Origin: Gymnothorax reevesii
Taxonomy: Eukaryota; Chordata; Actinopteri; Anguilliformes; Muraenidae
DNA length: 64,000 nucleotides
NCBI GenBank assembly: GCA_029721435.1
Contig: CM056587.1
Coordinates: 18,608,667 to 18,672,666 of the forward strand
Reading direction: 5' to 3'
Each line of letters opens with the position of its first letter. Position 1 is the first letter of the stretch. A program made the position numbers and the translations under genes. Positions 12,398-21,300 of the stretch are shown in pieces. The notes under the pieces were generated by a model. It saw only the letters and a list, made by a program, of their open reading frames with translations. It was not told the origin of the DNA and searched no databases.

Positions 12398-15300
12398 TAC
12401 ATGCCTACATGTCTTTGTTCGTGTCAGCCTGTCGGTATGTCTGCATACCAGGGATGGTACCAGAAATATTTGCACAAACTGCTTCTTATTTCATTTTATA
12501 AAGAGTATATAATTATCTTGTTCGGGCATTTTGATAGGTGCAGGCTCCAGAGTATGTGGCACAATGAGATGGAGGCACCTGTGTAAAATGAGACGCGTAA
12601 CTGATACACTTAGCAACAATACCTCTGCGAAGAGTGCCAGAGAGATGCGTCAGATCTTTAATCAGCACCAATTCAAGTTAAGGAAACAGTTTCATGTGTT
12701 GCGCTCATAAATTGAACACGTGCCTTGGTAACTTTTAATGTTATTGCTTTTGGTCTATTCTTGGTTTTCATTCGATGTTACAGGCCTAATGGAATATCAA
12801 AATCTGCTATGTTTCTGCCCCTTAGACTGTGAAATTTATCTCAATCGCTGTCTATTTCTTTAGACTTTCAGCATTCTCTGCTCTATTCTGTGAATTTAAG
12901 ATTGCTTTATGCTCAGAAAAGGATAACAAGGAGATGGAGAGATTTTCCAGAAGCATTCCTCTATGCTTTATTATAACGCAGCCTCCCTGGAAAGCCACAA
13001 AAGGGTTCAATATCTGCTGGTATCTGCGAAGCTGGTATTGAGCTCATCAATTCTTGGCTTTGCCCTGATGTCGCTGAACTTGCCAAATATCAAGGTCTGC
13101 CATGTTTGAGTCCCTCATATGGTGACATTTATGGTCATAGTAGACCACTTCTTTACACTATTTGCATTCTTTGAGGATGAAAGATTGATTTATGCTGGAA
13201 AAGGGGCATTCCGTGGCATCCATTTTGTTATGGACAGGACATTTAGAGAGGTAATTCCACTGCAGCTACTAATGTGTTGGTCCTCTGAATTGTTTGAATG
13301 GCTGAATTTGAAGTACACTGGGAGTACTTTGTGATATAAAAATGAATGTCATTGACAGTAATTAAAGCACTTAATTACTTTAAGAAAAACTGTTATGGAC
13401 AGATTGTAACATGGGTTTTTTGTAAAGTGGCAAAATCAAAAGTTCTCTTCATGCAGGTGATATTCTTCAAATTCAGCCATCCAGTGATGTACCCTTATAT
13501 CATAGGATTTTTCAGGAATTTTCAAAAAAAATCTGAACAGATGAATTTGACAAGGATGACAATGTGCATTATGGACAGGACAGGGCAAAATTTTACAGAC
13601 AGGAAACTTTTGTCACTCTTCATAAATATCAATTAATTACCACTAGAACTTGTATTGATCAATAGTATGAATCCATTTGCTTTGTGAGAGAGACAGCTGC
13701 ATATCTTTTAATAAAGAATGTGTCATTTTAATTTCAAATACAGTGCTGTGAAAAATAATTTGCCCCTTTCCTGATTTCTTTTTTTCATATTTGTCACAAT
13801 GTGACAAAAATGTTTCAGATGATCAAGCAAATTTGACTATTAGACAAAGATAACCCGACTAAATGAAATTACTTTTTCACATAGGGCCAGATAGGTTTGG
13901 ATAGCCTTTTTCCCTTAAATGATGATTTCATTTATTGAGGGCTGCATTTTGTATTTACTCGGGTTATCTATGTTTAATATTAAAAATTGATTGATCTGAA
14001 ACGTGTGATAAATATGCAAAAAAAATAAAATAAAAAATTAGGAAGGGGGCAAATACTTCTTCGCAGCACTGTATCAAGACTCAAGTATGTACAAAATTGT
14101 ACAGAATGTAAATGCATGCATCTAAGTCCCAAGCCTGGCCTGACTAAGTTGAAAAATGTAAATTTGAACAAAATTCCATATGTTGATGCTGCTCACAATC
14201 ATGAAATCGACAACAGTACATAATTGCCATGAGTGCCATGATCCATGAAGCCAAAATACATTTGTCAGAAACTTTTGGATATCAACTAATATCCACCAGA
14301 TATTTCATGAAAATTCAGCAAAAAAAATTACCCAGCCATGTTTCAAATACCAAGGAAAGCTGGTGAGACAGAGTTTTGGAGGAAACTCCTGTCCTTTTCT
14401 GTTATGCGGCTTCCTTGGAAAGATTTGATATCCTTATAAGATTTCTGTGATTGCTATCGAGCGGATCAATACCTCTGGTGTGCGGCTCCCAACCGGCTCC
14501 TCATTCAGTACCTCTTCTGGCCTCTATTATTCAGCCAAATTTACCACTGTTTTAATCTACGAATGGTATGTCAGCACATACTGTGCATATATATATTTTT
14601 TTTTACATTATTCACTGTAATTATACTAAACTGTATAATTTCAAAAAGACCATAAAGTAAAAACATCAAACAATCTTACACCTGTATTGAATGATTGATT
14701 GATATATAAAAATATAATTAATAATTTTTATCCTCTATCCAAAAAAGCAACCTTTCAAAGAAAACTCGCATAAAATGGAGCATGGTGTGCCATATGACAG
14801 TAAAACATAAATTCCAATGTGCGAAACAGCTGCGCCAAACAGTTGTATCAACAGTGAAACCTTATAACATTCTATTAGTGTCTCAGCTTGGAGGGCTTGA
14901 TCTGGTTTCATCTCTCTTATTATCTGCCCTGTTCTGGAAAAATTCTCCTTGAAGGAACTTATGTTGCTCCAACGCAGTCTCCAGTTACACGCATATACAC
15001 ATCAAAGTACCTTTCAGTTGGTTCATAAAGTGCGTGTGACCAAGCAGTGTGGCGAAAAAGATTACCCTATTAATCAGTCTTGAATTCATTTACAAAACAA
15101 AGAATAAGAAATCTGCTCTGAGATTGAAGCCCGCTACCATCGTCCACTTGAAGGAGCAGGCTCACTCCTGTCCTTGGATAGTAATCATCTGTGTTATAAA
15201 ACTGAAAATTACTTTGTGCTTACTGCTTTTGCTACCAGAATTAGCCACAGTACCGAGTACTGTCTCAAAGTTTCAAGCTTTTCGACTGTAATCTACTGCT

Positions 15301-18300
15301 TTATTTATGTTTGAGGGGCACAAAGGTAGCATAGCAACTCTTGCCAAGGTCCATATCATGTGAGTGAAAACCAATTATTCCTACCCTTATTCCATTGTCT
15401 CGCCTGATTCCTCCGTTTTACATTCACCCAGCATTACGCCTAATATTGTTGCAGCCAGTTATCTGGAGGGTTCAAAGTACAACCCCATTTCCGAAAAGCT
15501 GAGATTCTGTGTAAATTGTAAATAAAAATGCAATGCAATGATTTGCAAATCTCACGAACTTACGTTTTAGTCACGATAGAACATAGACAACATATCAGAT
15601 GTTGACAGTGAGACATTTTACTATCTTATGAAAAATATTAGCTCATTTTGTATTTGATGGTAGCAACACATCTCAAAAAAGTTGGGACAGGGGCAACAAA
15701 AGGCTGGAAAAGTAAATGGCACTCAGGATGGCACAGCCGGAGGAGCATTTTTGCGACTAATTAGGTTAATTGTCAATTTCACAGAGAAATCTCTGTGCGC
15801 AAGGGACAAGTCCGGATGTCAGTAGTGGATGCTTGTGATCTTCGGGCCCTCATGTGGCACTGCATTTAAAACAGGCATCATTCAGCACTGGAATACACTG
15901 CATTGGCTCAGGAACATTTCCAGTAATCATTGTCTGTGAACACAGTTCGCTGTGCAATCTACAAATACAAGCTAAATCTGTATTATGCAAAGAAGCCAAA
16001 TGTGAATACGATCCAGACACGCCGCCGTCTTCTCTGGGCCAAAGTTCATTTAAAATGGACTGAGGCAGAAAGGAAAACTGATCAGTGGTCAGATGAATGA
16101 AAATTTGAAATTCTTTTGGAAACCATGAACGCCATGTCATGTGGTATAAAGGGGAGAGGGACCATCCAGCTTGTTACCAGTACACAGTTCAAAAGCCAAC
16201 ATCTGATGGTATCGGGCTGCATTTGTGCCAATGGAGCTTTCCAATTTTTTTGGAATTGGGGTTGTAACCTGTTAAATGTAAATGTAAATGTAAATTAAAT
16301 GTGTATGATGTGAGCACTGTCAGGAGTACTTGCGTCGCCTTCGCTTTCTATATTAGTTTAAACCACTCAAGAAGTTCCTCATACTCAGTTATGCTCACTG
16401 AGTTTCGCCAACTCAGGAGGGTTTATTCAAATTCACATTTCCATTTTCCTATCACCCACACCGGTTTTTTTTATGTTTAGTTGTTTGATAGGAATTGGGC
16501 AAGCAAAATTGACTTCCTCATTTCACTCGTTGTCGCCCTTCCTTATAACGGCAAAATATATTAGAAAGGAAAATCCCCTTTCTCCTGGTGAAGGCAAGAG
16601 TCCGGTAAGACCGGCTCCACCACACAAACCTCCCTTTCATCACAAGTTGTCGATGAGGTAGGCGGTAATTATCTTTCAACGGTTACCTGTGTCCAAATTT
16701 GCACATGGCCAGTCATTCAATTATTAACTGATATTGTGTGGTAATGGAACACCTTCACTCAGTTTTTGTTGGTTTCTCTCTAGGCAATCCACAAAGCACT
16801 GGGGGAGAAGGGAACGATGGTTAACACAGAAGCTGTGAACTATGAGGGTAAGAACTTCCTCAAACATCAGCATCAATGCAAACCTCTAATTAAATGTCTG
16901 TGTCATGCCTTGGAGCATTCCAAGAAATAATATTTTAATGTGCTGCAACTGGCGACAGTGGCAAGAATGGGCTAACAGGAAGTAATGCAGTATCTTAGCC
17001 GCTGTTCGGTGTATAGCCATGAAACTAGATATGTAAGGCCTTGGCCAGGGCCTGATACAAATTATGACATTTTGTGACGTGCCTGCAGTGTTCAGAGTGA
17101 ACAGAAAGTTGTTTCTCGGCTGTTGTTTGTCATACTCATGTCAAACTTGGTAAATTGCTTTGTCGTTATGCTGGAAGCAGTGGTGGCGCCAGAACTGGAA
17201 ATTTGGGGGCTACAGAATATCTCTTTCTAACAACAATTAGTCTTGGATAGTTCTCAATCATTTTGATAATTAACAATAAATTCACTCAGAGAGCACTCCA
17301 CACTATCAGGTGCTGCTAATTCTCCCCCTTTGAATATGACGTGGGCACATAATTTGGTGCATTTAAATCATCGTTATTCAAAATTGCATACCTGTCAACT
17401 CTCACGCTTATGGTGTGAATCTAATGCCTTTTAGTGGTATATCACATTCTCACACCATAGTCCCTAATCTTATACTAAATATCAAAAGTGAAGATTGAAA
17501 ATTTTTTATTCGGCAACAATATTATATTTAATTGCAGAGTCCCACTTTTTCATCAACCCACGCTGTACTGTGAGTGAAAGGCAATATTTCATTCGAACGT
17601 GGATAATTAATTCAAAGTGTATTTAAGCGATTTGTATGCAGAATTGAAGTCATATCTCGCTTTTCTTTTTTCAGGGGTTGGAAGCTAAGAAATTGCATAA
17701 AGATCTTTCAAATGGTGTTTTATTTCATTTAAACAATTTTAATGATCATGATGCACAAGTTAAATCATCAGCTGTGTGGAAAAGGTAGCATGGAAGTATC
17801 AGATCAGTTTGCCCATTTATAAGTTAATTATCTTTTCTGTACTGTATTGTTCTGTTGCTGTTAGATCGCATGGGGAGAGAAGTTGTGTCTTCAATTGCCA
17901 ATGGATTAATATTGTAATTGGAAAATGTGTCAAGAAAGGAAAATGGTTAAGAACTCGCCAGGACTAATTTTTGCAATACAGGGATGTTTTGAAGCCCCCA
18001 AATCTCCAGGTCTGGCTCCACCGCTGGCCTAAGGTCTGCGAAAGCTCAAAGTTTCAATACTGAGGCTATAAATGAATTCTTATTTTGAGACACTGCGGCT
18101 TATTGGCACTAAATTTCATCACTGACCTACAGGCAAGTCAGTGAAACTACCAAAGAGGGTTTATAACCAAGCCACCTGCACTTCATGTAAACAGGAAGTA
18201 ATATTGTATCTCAACAGCAGAATTTCACCTTGACATAGAACTCCATTAATTCCTTTTATCATCATGTGAGGTAACCCACGGCTCTCTGACATGAAACTCC

Positions 18301-21300
18301 ATAACTGACTCGCAGGTTACCCGTTGTGGCTGCTCAAGAAGTTCAGCGTCAGTGGCCCCAACCATTCATGCACTTTGGAATGAACATCATGTCTTCGTAA
18401 TAATTTGTTGGATTGATCATTATTGGTTTCACAGGCCACAATGGCACACGAGAGCAATATGATTACAAAGCAAAGGTGAACTAACTGAAAAGGAAGTGAG
18501 GCCTTGTCTTTGCATCCCTGATGCGGATCAACACAAATATCACTTCTGTGCTCATGCCTGAGGCATCGCCAGGACAATTTGTCAGGGCATCATAATGACA
18601 CTCAAAAAAAGATGTTACATTTCACTCGAAAGAATGAAAATATGAAATATGCATTTAAAGCTGCATTTTGTGTTCACTTGGGGAAATTCCAGTTGAATAT
18701 TAAGATTAGTGTGACATTTAAGTGTGACAAAAATGCAAAAAAAGAAGAAATCGGGAAGGGGGCAAATACTTTGTCGCAAAACTGCTGGTACCCGATTTTG
18801 GGGCTCATCTATGCACTGGAACAGAGCAATAACAGAAACGCGCCATAACGGACACCAGATTGTGGGGCTCAATCACAGTTTGGAGCAGATCTTCAGCAGG
18901 AAGAGTCCCCAGTCTTGATCCTGCTCTTTTGCTGTGACGGCTGATTTCCCCTTCAGGTCTCACAGCACTGCACACTGCAGTTCTATCCCACAATGCAGTG
19001 CTGAAGGAGTTGGCAGGTGAGGCTGTGCTGCAGTCTGCGCAGATAGAGGCGCTGCAGCAGAGGAAGAGACAGCTGGAGGACTGCATCAGGACACTGCTAC
19101 AGATGGGAGCTTCATGCAGAACTAAGGTCAACAATTGTCGACTGCATCCACACTCACATCCACATACAGAGCTGCTCCACATCTGCCCATTTACACTGCA
19201 TCCACACTCACATCCACATACAGAGCTGCTCCACATCTGCCCATTTACACTGCATCCACACTCACATCCACATACAGAGCTGCTCCACTTGTGCCCATTT
19301 ACACTGCATCCACACTCACATCCACATACAGAGCTGCTCCACTTGTGCCCATTTACACTGCATCCACACTCACATCCACATACAGAGCTGCTCCACTTGT
19401 GCCCATTTACACTGCATCCACACTCACATCCACATACAGAGCTGCTCCACTTCTGCCCATTTACACTGCATCCACACTCACATCCACATACAGAGCTGCT
19501 CCACTTCTGCCCATTTACACTGCATCCACACTCACATCCACATACAGAGCTGCTCCACTTCTGCCCATTTACACTGCATCCACACTCACATCCACATACA
19601 GAGCTGCTCCACTTCTGCCCATTTACACTGCATCCACACTCACATCCACATACAGAGCTGCTCCACTTCTGCCCATTTACACTGCATCCACACTCACATC
19701 CACATACAGAGCTGCTCCACATCTGCCCATTTACACTGCATCCACACTCACATCCACATACAGAGCTGCTCCACTTCTGCCCATTTACACTGCATCCACA
19801 CTCACATCCACATACAGAGCTGCTCCACATCTGCCCATTTACACTGCATCCACACTCACATCCACATACAGAGCTGCTCCACATCTGCCCATTTACACTG
19901 CATCCACACTCACATCCATATGCTAAGCAAGAAGGACTGTGCGTCTGTTTCACCTGCCTAAATTTGACCTGGTTTTTCCCTCAGGAGCACAAAGGTGGGC
20001 ACACGTCGCTACATTTAGCTGCAGCGGAAGCTAATGTCCGGCTATTGCGTCTCTTCCTGAGGCAGCCAGATTCGCTGACCATAATCAACGACATGGTGAA
20101 TAACGTTAACGTTATTATATATAATTACAGCAAGTCAGTAGTAGCCTGTAATTATATTACAGTGATGAGAATTAAGTAATGCTGAATAAGTTTGCTGAGA
20201 TGGATTGGCGAGCTGCCCAGGGTGGGTCCCTGCTTTTCGCCCATAGTCAGGTGGGATAGGCTCCAGCTCTCCCTGCGACCCTAGTGCAGAAGAAGGGGGT
20301 ATAGAGGATGGATGGATGGATGGATGAATAACATTGTAAAAATATGAGCCTCATTAATTCTTAAACATATTTGATACAGCAATGAATACATATTTTGCAA
20401 AAAAAAACATTGATAAACAGTTAATATTTGGGACTGCGTTCCCTGTTTGGGGCTTATGCAGCCAGTATGTGCTCTGTACAAGCTTTTCACCCGGCACTGA
20501 GAAATATAGAGAGGTACTATTTATAATAATGTATATATTTTAACCCCTTAGAATGTATTCATTGATAAATTGTGATATAATAATAAATATACAGAATATA
20601 TTGAGTATTTGAAGCTGCTATGATGTGTAACTTTGATGTGTTAACAATACCTTAACCCTAGAAAACCTATAAAACCATGAATGGAGTCTGCCATATGTGG
20701 CTGTTGTATTCAAACCTGTGGAACTTCAGGCCTGTTTTACATTCTAGTGGACATCTCAATGTTTCCAACGATCCAGATGAATTACAAAAAAATGTGTGTG
20801 AAACGATAAATAAAATTGTGATATTTTACAATTGATTTAATGCTGTGATTATAGAAAAAAAGGCATCCTGGGTCTGAATATTACTCTCAATATAAGTGAG
20901 ATGTAGCTTCAGTGAAGTGCAGCAACCAGCAGATATCGAACATATATATTAAAGGCTGTATCAGCGATATGCCGTCACTATTGTTGACAGTTGAACGTTT
21001 TCAAAACACACCAGAGCCGCTCGCCCCCCCCCTTCAAAAACGTAAAACATGAACGCGCTTTTCTTAAAGTGAAACTTCTGAGTAAAGCTGCTTTCACACC
21101 AGACGAGAAACAAATTTTTTGCACGACTGATTACATTCAAAGTCAATGCAAAGATGCGAATATTCGCGTCTTTGCATTGACTTTGAAAGTTTTGTAATCT
21201 GTCACGCGAAAAATTTTGTTTCGCGTTCAGTGTGAAAGCAGCTTAAGAATGGCTCACTCAGCTTGGTGAATGGCCATGTACAGCTTGTTGTGATAAACGC

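Larger units (their letters stand above)
12322..16783 (+). other. nfkbiz intron 5
   Basis: 4.46 kb. It holds a (GT)n tract, a mariner-type MITE (13741-14071) and a Tc1-derived MITE (15480-16264). 12400-13740 and 14072-15479 show repeated-looking AT-rich sequence without recognisable genes. The acceptor is 'tctctctag' at 16783. Confidence 0.55.

Noticed and set aside
19142..19918. Regular direct repeats that could suggest a CRISPR array
   Set aside because: Units are contiguous without unique spacers, and the sequence is vertebrate and intronic.
18805..19953. 382-codon minus-strand frame with Cys/Gly/Ser repeats, keratin-associated-like
   Set aside because: It is the reverse complement of the 54-bp minisatellite; the repeat period being a multiple of three makes several frames open. 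No other gene support.
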